Position numbers and translations under genes: made by a program. The notes beneath the pieces were generated by a model that saw nothing but the letters and a program-made list of their open reading frames with translations, was not told the DNA's origin and ran no database searches. This document shows positions 5,117 through 11,019 of a DNA stretch of 11,019 nucleotides, piece after piece; position 1 is the first letter of the stretch; every line of letters starts with the position of its first letter. Where the stretch lies: positions 1-11,019 of the forward strand of contig NZ_JAIQXU010000054.1 of NCBI RefSeq assembly GCF_020166395.1, read 5' to 3'. The DNA comes from Deinococcus betulae. GTDB lineage: Bacteria; Deinococcota; Deinococci; Deinococcales; Deinococcaceae.

Positions 5117-6823
5117 CTAGTTGGTGGCGCCACCCACGGTGATGAACAGCGCTGAGACTGGTCCATACGTGCCGTTGCTGTTCCGAGCACGCACGTAGAG
5201 GGTGTGCTTTCCAGCGCTCAAGCCACTCGCTGAGACTGTCGCTCGCACGGCTTCGCGATTGGTGTTGAAGCTCCCGTCCGTCGCCGTCATAGCACGTGCC
5301 GTTCCGCCGGCCCAGGGCGGCGTATCGATGAAGTATTCAGCGCCCGCCACCGTCCTACTGGGCTCGCTGCCGTTGCTAGTGTTGAAGCGGGTGTTGTCCG
5401 CACTGGCGCTGAGCGTAAAGCTGCCGCCTGTCGCCACGCTGGCTGGGGCGGTGACGCTGACGCTGTCGGGGCCGCTGCCCAGCTGGTAGGGTGCGCGCGC
5501 TACCCGCAGGGCGTACAGCAGGGCCGCCTGGTTCTTGGGCAGAGTGGTGCTCGTGAAGGTGTTGCACGGCTCGAAGAACGCGGTGCCCAGTTCGATAGTG
5601 TATGACGCCACCCCCAGTTCGCCATACCCGTAGTCCAGTGTCGTTCCACTGGTAGGATACAAGCCCACCGACTGCTCGGGGGTGTAGCCATTGAAATACG
5701 CCAGCTTGCGCCCCAGCGACTGCAGCGCGGCGCCGTTGGGGGCCACGGTCGTCGTGTCGCCCCAAGGCCACAGCACCAACTTCGAATAGCTGTGAATATC
5801 CAGATAGACACCCGACGTGTCGGCAGGCGCCGCGTCCGTCCGGTTCGGGCCGCGCCGGTCCGCAAAGGTCGCCTTGATCAGGTTCTGCAACACCTGCGTT
5901 TCGGGCTCCGACCCCGCCGAGGACCCCATGTACGTTTCATTGCAAGGATCGGTACTGGAACCTCCACGGTTCCAGGCGTAGGTGAAGTTGCGGTTCAGGT
6001 CCACCCCGTACAGCCCATTGCTGCAGCGCTGCGTATCATTCGCATTCTTGCGCCACGACGCGCCAGCTTCAGCCTTCTTGCGGCCATCGGGGTTGCTTTG
6101 CAGCACCAGCCAGACTTCCTGGCTGTCCAGCATCCAGGTCACGTCGGCGTCGCGGCCGTAGTTGGCCAGCAGGTACTCGGCAAAACGGGTGGACAGTTCG
6201 GCGGGCGTGTATTCCCGCGCGTGGATAGACGCCGTAATCAGCAGCCGGGGCTTGGTCCCACCCGTGCTCTTGTTGGTCAGCTTCAGGACATTCATGTCGT
6301 AGCCGCCCCGGCCCTTGGTCTTCAGCCAGGTCGAGCCGATGCTGCTCCAGCTGGCCAGGTTGGGGTACTGCGACACCAGGCTCTGCGCGCTGCTGTACGT
6401 TTCCTCGACAGTGCGGTAGCAGGAGTAGCCGCTGATGGACAGGCTGCCCAGGTTTTGGGTCAGCGAGCCGCTGTGACGCTCGGTTTCGGCCTTGTCAATA
6501 CGGATGGTCCAGTCGCGGCTCAGGCCCGTGACGCGCAAGCGCTCGAAGTCAGCCTGGCCCACGTCCAGCAGCACGAACTTCTCCTCGGCGCTGCCGCCGA
6601 TCGGCTCAAAGGTCTTGACGATGTCAATCCAGTCGCGCTCGGTCTTAAAGTCAATGCGCGAGACCACGATGGGCTTTTGCTGAAACACGCTGCATTCGTC
6701 GGCCGTGGCCACCAGCGAGGTGCCCGGCGTGACCGGCGGGGCGGCTTGGGGCTGAGGGGTTTGGGAACAGGCCCCGATCAGAAGGGAAGAGCAGAGGAGG
6801 GTGGTGAACAGACCTTTTTGCAT
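5117..6823 (-). CDS. M14-family zinc carboxypeptidase, secreted lipoprotein
   Basis: A 568-aa protein. I chose the ATG at 6823 because GGAG lies five bases upstream and the protein then opens with a lipoprotein signal (MQKGLFTTLLCSSLLIGAC, Cys19). A region of about 100 residues precedes the catalytic domain, residues about 140-455. Zinc ligands are His201 and Glu204 (HAREYTPAE) and His344 (LDIHSYSKL). Arg278 (DLNRNF) fits substrate carboxylate binding, and Glu411 (YTIELG) is the catalytic general base. The C-terminal 105 residues form an Ig-like module with YFIDTPPWAGGTARAM, common in secreted bacterial M14 enzymes. It should remove C-terminal residues from peptides outside the cytoplasm, completing the work of the upstream S8 and S1 endopeptidases. 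Its own 162-bp leader contains a hairpin and an inverted repeat. Confidence 0.95.
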   Translation of the reverse strand: MQKGLFTTLLCSSLLIGACSQTPQPQAAPPVTPGTSLVATADECSVFQQKPIVVSRIDFKTERDWIDIVKTFEPIGGSAEEKFVLLDVGQADFERLRVTGLSRDWTIRIDKAETERHSGSLTQNLGSLSISGYSCYRTVEETYSSAQSLVSQYPNLASWSSIGSTWLKTKGRGGYDMNVLKLTNKSTGGTKPRLLITASIHAREYTPAELSTRFAEYLLANYGRDADVTWMLDSQEVWLVLQSNPDGRKKAEAGASWRKNANDTQRCSNGLYGVDLNRNFTYAWNRGGSSTDPCNETYMGSSAGSEPETQVLQNLIKATFADRRGPNRTDAAPADTSGVYLDIHSYSKLVLWPWGDTTTVAPNGAALQSLGRKLAYFNGYTPEQSVGLYPTSGTTLDYGYGELGVASYTIELGTAFFEPCNTFTSTTLPKNQAALLYALRVARAPYQLGSGPDSVSVTAPASVATGGSFTLSASADNTRFNTSNGSEPSRTVAGAEYFIDTPPWAGGTARAMTATDGSFNTNREAVRATVSASGLSAGKHTLYVRARNSNGTYGPVSALFITVGGATN

Positions 6824-6854
6824 ACGTACTCCAGACCACACACAAGGGATCAAG

Positions 6855-6875
6855 ATCGCCTTCTACGAAGGCGAT
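6855..6875. repeat. Hairpin in leader of carboxypeptidase gene
   Basis: ATCGCCTTC, 3-base loop, GAAGGCGAT: a perfect 9-bp stem ending 31 bp before the carboxypeptidase ATG. It lies in the probable 5' leader, so it could be an RNA structure or a protein-binding dyad. Confidence 0.5.
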
Positions 6876-6884
6876 AGAGAGAGC

Positions 6885-6918
6885 GAGCTGTACACACGGG
6901 GCACCGCGCGTACAGCTC
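6885..6918. repeat. Inverted repeat GAGCTGTAC upstream of carboxypeptidase gene
   Basis: GAGCTGTAC (6885-6893) and GTACAGCTC (6910-6918), perfect 9-bp arms with a 16-bp spacer; arm centres are 25 bp apart. The position in the promoter region suggests an operator. A TTGACG on the minus strand lies just upstream (6924-6919) without a well-spaced -10. Confidence 0.45.
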
Positions 6919-6985
6919 ACGTCAAGCTGGGATCGTTGTCCAACTTGGGCACACCGTCACCGTCACCTGTGCCCTCGCCGCTGGA
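6917..6985 (-). other. In-frame Asp/Gly-rich tail after subtilase stop
   Basis: After the TAA (6988-6986) of the subtilase the same frame continues for 22 sense codons, SSGEGTGDGDGVP then KLDNDPSLT, to a TGA. DGDGVP..LDNDP resembles thrombospondin-type-3-like calcium-binding repeats seen in secreted proteins. Either a former C-terminal tail was cut off by a stop mutation, or it arises by stop readthrough, or it is chance. Confidence 0.45.
6947..6974 (-). terminator. Possible terminator hairpin after subtilase gene
   Basis: GGGCACA / TGTGCCC, a 7-bp stem with a 14-nt loop, 12 bases past the subtilase stop. No T run follows, and it overlaps the in-frame tail. Confidence 0.3.
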
Positions 6986-8200
6986 TTAGCGGGTGTAGAG
7001 GAGACGGTTCGGGCTGCCCGCGCCCGCGTTCGTGACCTTGTTGGGGGTCGAGCTGCTGATGATCGCACTCGTCACACTGCTCGTGCCGCTCGCGCCTGCC
7101 GCCAGTTCCAGGACGGCGGCACCGGCGACGTGAGGGCTGGCCATACTCGTTCCACTGATGGTGTTCGTCGCCGTGTTGCTCGTGTTCCAGGTACTCGTGA
7201 TGTCACTGCCGGGGGCAAAAATATCCACGCAAGAGCCGTAGTTCGAGAAGCTGCTGCGGGCGTCCGTCCTGGTCGTGCTGCCGACCGTGATGGCGTTGGC
7301 AGCGCTGGCAGGCGAGACATTGCAGGCATTCTGGTTCTCATTGCCGGCGGCCACCACCATCACCAGGTTGCGGCTGGCGGCGCTGTTCACAGCGTCGTTC
7401 ACGGCCTGACTGTAGCCGCCTCCCAGGCTCATGTTGGCCACGGCTTTGCTGCTGCCCTTGTTGCCCACAGCCCAGTTCACGCCCGCAATTACGCCTGAAT
7501 TGCTGCCGGAGCCATTACAGGCCAGCACTTTGACCGCCACCAGCGTCACGCCTTTGGCCAGGCCGTACGTGCTGCTGCCGACCGTGCCCGCCACGTGCGT
7601 GCCGTGCCCATTACAGTCGCTGTTGTTGCCGTCGCCTGAGGTGTTGGTGCCCCAAATGGCCCGCCCACCAAAATTCGTGTGGCTCGTCCGGATCCCCGTG
7701 TCGATGATGTACGCCCGGATCCCGCTGCCGGTGTAGTCGTAGACGTAGCTGCCGTTCAGGGGCAGGTTGCGCTGATCCACGCGGTCCAGGCCCCAGGTGG
7801 CGCCGGTCTGGGTGGCGGTGGCGTACATCAGGCCGTCTTGCTCGATGTATTTGACGCGGGGGTCGGCCTGCAGGGTGGCCAGGTTCTGGGCGCTGAGTTT
7901 AGCGGCAAAGCCCTGAATCGTCTGGGTGTAGAGGTGCTGAACGGTGACGCCCTGTGGGTCAAGGCCCAGGCTGCTGATCAGGCCGCCAGCGTCCTGAACA
8001 GTGAGATTGGCGGCGTCATCTTTGAGGACCACGATGTACTGGCCAGGAATAGCGTCGGGGTTACTGGTGCCCAGCAGGGGCGCGCTTGTTGAGGGCGTCG
8101 CGGCCACCGAGTCCACTTGAGGAGGGGTCGTCTGTTGACCACCACAGGCGGCGAGCAGCAGGGTCAGTCCAAGGGCGCCAAGAGCAAAACGTCGATTCAT
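6986..8200 (-). CDS. S8 subtilisin-like (proteinase K-like) protease, lipoprotein
   Basis: A 404-aa protein. The ATG at 8200 is preceded by GGAGG at a 5-base spacing and starts a lipoprotein signal (MNRRFALGALGLTLLLAAC, Cys19); an earlier in-frame ATG at 8326 lacks both. Residues about 53-128 form an I9 propeptide-inhibitor domain (GQYIVVLKDD ... VKYIEQDG). The peptidase domain follows with Asp167 (AYIIDTGIRTSH), His199 (NGHGTHVAG), oxyanion Asn287 (AAGNENQNAC) and Ser352 (SGTSMASPHVAG), all intact. Layout and motifs match the proteinase K/aqualysin branch, which is calcium-stabilised. The enzyme should mature by propeptide self-cleavage outside the cell. The gene lies 182 bp downstream of the S1 protease gene. 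A possible lost C-terminal tail follows the stop. Confidence 0.96.
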   Translation of the reverse strand: MNRRFALGALGLTLLLAACGGQQTTPPQVDSVAATPSTSAPLLGTSNPDAIPGQYIVVLKDDAANLTVQDAGGLISSLGLDPQGVTVQHLYTQTIQGFAAKLSAQNLATLQADPRVKYIEQDGLMYATATQTGATWGLDRVDQRNLPLNGSYVYDYTGSGIRAYIIDTGIRTSHTNFGGRAIWGTNTSGDGNNSDCNGHGTHVAGTVGSSTYGLAKGVTLVAVKVLACNGSGSNSGVIAGVNWAVGNKGSSKAVANMSLGGGYSQAVNDAVNSAASRNLVMVVAAGNENQNACNVSPASAANAITVGSTTRTDARSSFSNYGSCVDIFAPGSDITSTWNTSNTATNTISGTSMASPHVAGAAVLELAAGASGTSSVTSAIISSSTPNKVTNAGAGSPNRLLYTR

Positions 8201-8205
8201 AGAGA

Positions 8206-8210
8206 CCTCC
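8206..8210 (-). promoter_or_regulatory. Shine-Dalgarno of subtilase gene
   Basis: GGAGG on the minus strand, five bases before the ATG at 8200. It decides for this start over the ATG at 8326. No convincing promoter was found in 8211-8382. Confidence 0.7.
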
Positions 8211-8382
8211 AAAAAGGGTGTGTTGGGAAGATTGGAATCCTGAGGGCCGGAGCAAACGTTGACGGGTGCGGCCGGGCCGCAGAAGGAAGAAAGGGTCAAT
8301 GCTAAGAGTGAGGGAATGAGATTCACTGGTGACCGCCATCATCCAGCGGTCTCTCGACTGAACGGAGGACGAATGGTGCGCG

Positions 8383-9258
8383 TCAGTTGCTCGCGTCTGC
8401 CACTTGTGCAGTGCCGCCTTGAGGCTGGACGCCGGTGTTGGCGGTAATCCAGGATTGATACTCACTGACGCGGGCGAACGCGGTGGCTCTGCTGCACAGG
8501 TTGGCTTGGCCCCAGCTCACGACGCCGAAGACGAAGTATTTGCCGTTGCGGCTGCTGGCGAATGGCCCGCCGCTGTCGCCGTGACAGCCGGTCTGGCCCT
8601 GGCTGTTCTTATTGCCACAGATCATGCCATTCGGGATGCTTTGCCCCAGTTGACTCGCGCAGCTGCTGTTGCTGATCACCGGTAGATTGGCTTCCCGCAG
8701 GGTGGACGACGTGCTGCCCCGGTTCCCACCGACCGTCATGCCCCAGCCGCTAATGGTCTGGACCGTTCCCACGGCCGCGGCGGTGGCGGCGAACGCTGGC
8801 GTCGGCAGGGCAGCGGTATTGACCGTGTTGGTCAAGCTGAACGGCGAGGAGACGCGCAGCACGGCCACATCATAGCCGCGAGTCACATCGGTGTAATTGG
8901 GGTGGATGCGGCCACTGGCGACGTTGCGCAGCTGGCCTCCCGAGGTAGCGTACAGGCTGCCGGCCCGCACACTGATGCTGGTGGCTGAAGTGCCGACAAC
9001 ACAGTGTGCCGCAGTCAGGACCCATTGGTCACTGATCAGCGTGCCGCCGCAGAACTGGCGGCCGCCCGACAGCAGGGCCACCTGATAGGGCCGGGCGCCT
9101 GCGGCGCTGGGCGTGCCGCCGATGACCTGTGGGTCCAGCGGTATGGCATCGGCGGCCGCCTGCTGATCAGGCGCCGGGGCACTGGTGGGTGAAACGGTGC
9201 CGCAGGCACCGAGCAACAAGACGACGGACAGAGCACCGAACACAAAACGTGAACGCAT
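8383..9258 (-). CDS. S1-family chymotrypsin-fold serine protease, lipoprotein
   Basis: A 291-aa protein. Two adjacent ATGs lie at 9261 and 9258; GGAGG at 9268-9264 is five bases from the second, matching its neighbours, so 9258 is preferred. The lipobox signal is MRSRFVFGALSVVLLLGAC (Cys19), much like that of the S8 gene. A short propeptide leads to VIGGTP near residue 45, the usual activation site. The triad is complete: His85 (LTAAHC), Asp130 (YDVAVLRV) and Ser209 (GCHGDSGGP). The pocket position equivalent to chymotrypsin 189 is Thr203, not Asp, so trypsin-like Arg/Lys specificity is unlikely. SWG (about 228-230) is kept. It heads a run of three exported proteases and diverges from the GGDEF gene. 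Confidence 0.95.
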   Translation of the reverse strand: MRSRFVFGALSVVLLLGACGTVSPTSAPAPDQQAAADAIPLDPQVIGGTPSAAGARPYQVALLSGGRQFCGGTLISDQWVLTAAHCVVGTSATSISVRAGSLYATSGGQLRNVASGRIHPNYTDVTRGYDVAVLRVSSPFSLTNTVNTAALPTPAFAATAAAVGTVQTISGWGMTVGGNRGSTSSTLREANLPVISNSSCASQLGQSIPNGMICGNKNSQGQTGCHGDSGGPFASSRNGKYFVFGVVSWGQANLCSRATAFARVSEYQSWITANTGVQPQGGTAQVADASN

Positions 9259-9357
9259 CATGACCTCCCTGAGGGACGTGGAAGTTTGTGGTCTGTTGGA
9301 ACGAGATTGATTCAACACAATTTCGTCAGGAGGAGATAGGCCGCTAGACAAATTTCG

Positions 9358-9380
9358 TCTGTTTATACTGGACAAACAGA
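9358..9380 (+). promoter_or_regulatory. Dyad overlapping putative -10 TATACT
   Basis: TCTGTTT and AAACAGA (7-bp arms, 9-bp spacer) enclose a TATACT at 9364-9369. A repressor bound here would block the promoter. No good -35 was found at the expected distance. Confidence 0.45.
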
Positions 9381-9453
9381 TGTTGGAGGGGCTTGACAGA
9401 TCAGAAAAGCCGCGTCTCAAAGGGCAAAAAGGGACACTCTTTTCACTGAGATC

Positions 9454-9473
9454 AAACAAACGCTCGTTTGTTT
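9454..9473. repeat. AAACAAACG dyad in GGDEF leader
   Basis: AAACAAACG, CT, CGTTTGTTT: perfect 9-bp arms with a 2-bp centre. Its half-site AAACA/TGTTT recurs in the 9358-9380 dyad. It is too AT-rich and tight-looped for a strong terminator, so a protein site is more likely. Confidence 0.45.
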
Positions 9474-9586
9474 TGCGTCCTCGCTCAGCAGACGGGGGGG
9501 CCAGCAGGGGAGCGGACAACGTGCGAATTCCAGCCACAATGACGTATGACCGTTCAATATCTGAAGATCTGCATTGGGGTCCGCCC

Positions 9587-10567
9587 ATGAGTGCCGAACT
9601 TCAGACGGTCATTCAGCGTTACCAGTTATTGGCGCGCCTCACGATCTTGCTGGCCCAGAGTTCAACCCGGCGGGAGCTGCTGGAAACTGTTCACTGGCAT
9701 GTGGCGCAACTGTTCGTGGCGCCTGTGACGCTCCTGGCCTGCGTCTCGGCGACGGGCGACTGGGACTGCCTTACCATGGAAGGGAACCGCCTGCATTACA
9801 AGTCGTTTGGTCGTGAGGCCGACGGGCTGTTAGAGCGCGTGGTGGACGGCACATTGCGGTTGACGGCTGACGTGCAGCAGTATGCCCGAGAGGAGCAGTT
9901 CGCCTTGCGCCGTGTGGATGAGGAAAACCAGTTGCCACTAGCCGTCGCATGGATGGGGGTGCCGCTGGAGGTCCATGGCAAATTGCTGGGCGTTCTTTCG
10001 ATCCAAAGCTATGCGCTGAACACGTTCAATGATCAGGATCTGGAATTTCTGGACCTGTTCAGCCGCCATTTTAGTCTCGCTTTGGAGAATGCGGCGCTGC
10101 GGGAGCGCCTGGAGCGGGATGCACGAACGGATGAACTCACCGGGCTGGGCAATCGCCGGAGCTTCACATATGCGGCGCAGCGGTGGTCTCAAGGTGCCCT
10201 TCCATGGACGCTGGCGATGATTGATCTTCAGGGGTTCAAGCGCGTCAATGATGAGGAAGGTCACGCCCGAGGCGACCAGTTGCTGCGGCAGGTGGGGCAA
10301 CTGCTCAGGGCCGCGGTGGACTTTGAGGGGGAAGCTTTTCGGTTGGGCGGAGACGAGTTTGCCTTGCTGCTTCCTGGAAGTGGTCAAGAGAATCTGGCGC
10401 GTCTTCAGCAGTTGCGCTCAGCGGTAGAAGGCCTGATGCAGACGGTGTTGGTCCGCTTGAATGTTGGCTTAGCGGAATCATGGGAACAGCCAGTATTGAC
10501 CGACCTTATGCATCTAGCGGACCAGCGGATGTACCGCGCGAAAGAGGCACAACGGTTTCTGTCTTGA
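9587..10567 (+). CDS. GAF-GGDEF diguanylate cyclase
   Basis: A 326-aa protein from the ATG at 9587, which has a GGGGT six bases upstream; in-frame ATGs at 9539 and 9380 are alternatives without SD. A GAF sensor domain spans about residues 15-170 (VAWMGVPLEVHGKLLGVLSIQS is its typical C-terminal strand pair), followed by a short helical linker (ENAALRERLERDA) and a GGDEF domain (about 178-323). Active-site elements are intact: DELTGLGNRRSF, Asp213 (MIDLQGFKRVND) and GGDEF at 254-258. It should make cyclic di-GMP from two GTP in response to a small ligand or redox signal sensed by GAF. The RxxD inhibitory site five residues before GGDEF is absent (DFEG), so product inhibition at that site is unlikely. 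No membrane segment: cytoplasmic. Monocistronic and divergent from the proteases. Confidence 0.92.
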   Translation: MSAELQTVIQRYQLLARLTILLAQSSTRRELLETVHWHVAQLFVAPVTLLACVSATGDWDCLTMEGNRLHYKSFGREADGLLERVVDGTLRLTADVQQYAREEQFALRRVDEENQLPLAVAWMGVPLEVHGKLLGVLSIQSYALNTFNDQDLEFLDLFSRHFSLALENAALRERLERDARTDELTGLGNRRSFTYAAQRWSQGALPWTLAMIDLQGFKRVNDEEGHARGDQLLRQVGQLLRAAVDFEGEAFRLGGDEFALLLPGSGQENLARLQQLRSAVEGLMQTVLVRLNVGLAESWEQPVLTDLMHLADQRMYRAKEAQRFLS

Positions 10568-10835
10568 CGTTGTTGATGTCACATGTGACTCATTTGCTTT
10601 GCACTGCCTTCAAACCCAGCGTGCGCAGGCTCTTCTTGACCGCTAGTAAGGGCATGTCGGGGCAGCCACAACGAGACGTCTGGTCGCAGCTTCCCTGACG
10701 GATCCCCAAAAACGGCAGAATCACTCGTCATTGGGCTGAATGCGATTCGTTGGACAGATATCGCGACAAGATCAGCAGCTCAGAGGCCGTCAGCCTCAAC
10801 TCGATGATTCATGGACTCAAACGCCATGACTGCCT
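10568..10835. other. Intergenic region, no gene recognised
   Basis: About 270 bp. Short open frames here lack SD and coding bias. It contains the 12-bp palindrome at 10578-10589 and a weak GAGGC/GCCTC stem near 10780-10795 that might end the minus-strand gene on the right. Confidence 0.45.
10578..10589. repeat. Perfect palindrome GTCACATGTGAC
   Basis: A 12-bp perfect palindrome 10 bases past the GGDEF stop. It has no loop-forming spacer, so a protein-binding site is likelier than an RNA hairpin. Confidence 0.4.
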
Positions 10836-11019
10836 TCATTCTTCAACTTCATCGTCTTCTCGGACGCGGGTCAGAATGACCACGAGCGCTATACCCCCCA
10901 CACACAAGAGCGTCAGCAACCCATACCCTGCGGGATACACAATGCCCACGTAACTCAACGCCGCTACGTCCGCTGGTGCCGTCCGGATCTCCTCACGCCA
11001 CGCCAGGAATGACAGCACG
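10836..11019 (-). CDS. Small membrane protein, N-terminus at or beyond the right edge
   Basis: The minus frame is open from the window edge to a TGA at 10836-10838, about 60 codons. A GTG at 11018 could be a start, but nothing upstream can be seen, so I treat it as partial. One clear membrane segment (about residues 33-51, LLTLLCVGGIALVVILTRV) is preceded by a less hydrophobic stretch rich in Tyr and Ala, and the protein ends in an acidic tail (REDDEVEE). It is not recognised. It converges with the GGDEF gene across the non-coding stretch at 10568-10835. Confidence 0.55.
   Translation of the reverse strand, partial: VLSFLAWREEIRTAPADVAALSYVGIVYPAGYGLLTLLCVGGIALVVILTRVREDDEVEE

Larger units (their letters stand above)
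9259..9586. promoter_or_regulatory. Divergent control region between S1 protease and GGDEF genes
   Basis: A 328-bp gap without a clear gene. It holds the S1 gene SD, a direct repeat of ACAA(A)TTTCGTC (9317-9327 and 9348-9359, about 32 bp apart), a dyad over a TATACT hexamer (9358-9380) and a second dyad (9454-9473). The plus frame is open from 9380, but its codons to about 9580 are AT-richer than the gene body. Confidence 0.5.

Noticed and set aside
5792..6877. Plus-strand open frame of 361 codons
   Set aside because: Antisense to the M14 carboxypeptidase, whose motifs and signal peptide are unambiguous; the frame is open because of high GC3 on the other strand.
8331..8351. GACCGC/GCGGTC stem as terminator of the S1 gene
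   Set aside because: Only 6 bp with a 9-nt loop and no T run, too weak to call.
9262..9588. Long N-terminal extension of the S1 protease
   Set aside because: It would bury the lipobox signal peptide deep in the protein and read through the divergent control region.
1..11019. CRISPR array, tRNA or rRNA
   Set aside because: No regularly spaced repeats, cloverleaf or conserved rRNA sequence was seen on either strand.

Overview
The window is GC-rich bacterial DNA with strong G/C preference at third codon positions. It carries secreted proteases and a GAF-GGDEF protein. At several genes a -10 hexamer sits 5 to 7 bases before the ATG, which implies leaderless transcripts. Leaderless starts and this kind of secreted protease set are familiar from Deinococcus, so I infer Deinococcus or a close relative; this is inference and rests on no marker gene. 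No rRNA, tRNA or CRISPR array was recognised.

Left part (1-4753), accessory in character. A 77-aa CPxH/CC protein (1324-1091, minus) is coupled by a one-base start/stop overlap to a large protein (1091 to beyond base 1, minus) that ends in a TIR-like/DUF4062-like Rossmann domain. This pair is the best candidate for an uncharacterised effector or defence module. Next come a three-helix membrane protein (1512-1865, plus) and a tyrosine-recombinase homologue (2750-1899, minus) that has lost most catalytic residues. Then follow a PD-(D/E)XK protein of the sce7726 type (2900-3775, plus) and an unrecognised 206-aa protein (4425-3805, minus). These last two converge on a shared hairpin terminator. 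The stretch 2767-4753 that holds them is bounded by a 19-bp inverted repeat (16 matches) with C/T-rich inner flanks, so it may be an inserted unit.

Middle part (4740-9258), all minus strand. Three exported proteases lie in tandem: an S1 chymotrypsin-fold protease, an S8 proteinase-K-like subtilase and an M14 zinc carboxypeptidase. Each has a lipobox signal peptide and an SD five bases before the chosen start. They are separated by 160-180-bp gaps, so they are probably transcribed separately but act as a protein-scavenging set of two endopeptidases and one exopeptidase. An unrecognised 116-aa ORF follows the carboxypeptidase closely and ends inside the right inverted repeat. The S8 gene has an in-frame Asp/Gly-rich tail just after its stop codon.

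Right part (9259-11019). A GAF-GGDEF diguanylate cyclase (9587-10567, plus) diverges from the protease cluster. The 328-bp gap between them contains several dyads and a direct repeat that look like operator sites. A non-coding stretch of about 270 bp follows, then the C-terminal part of a small membrane protein that runs in from the right edge.
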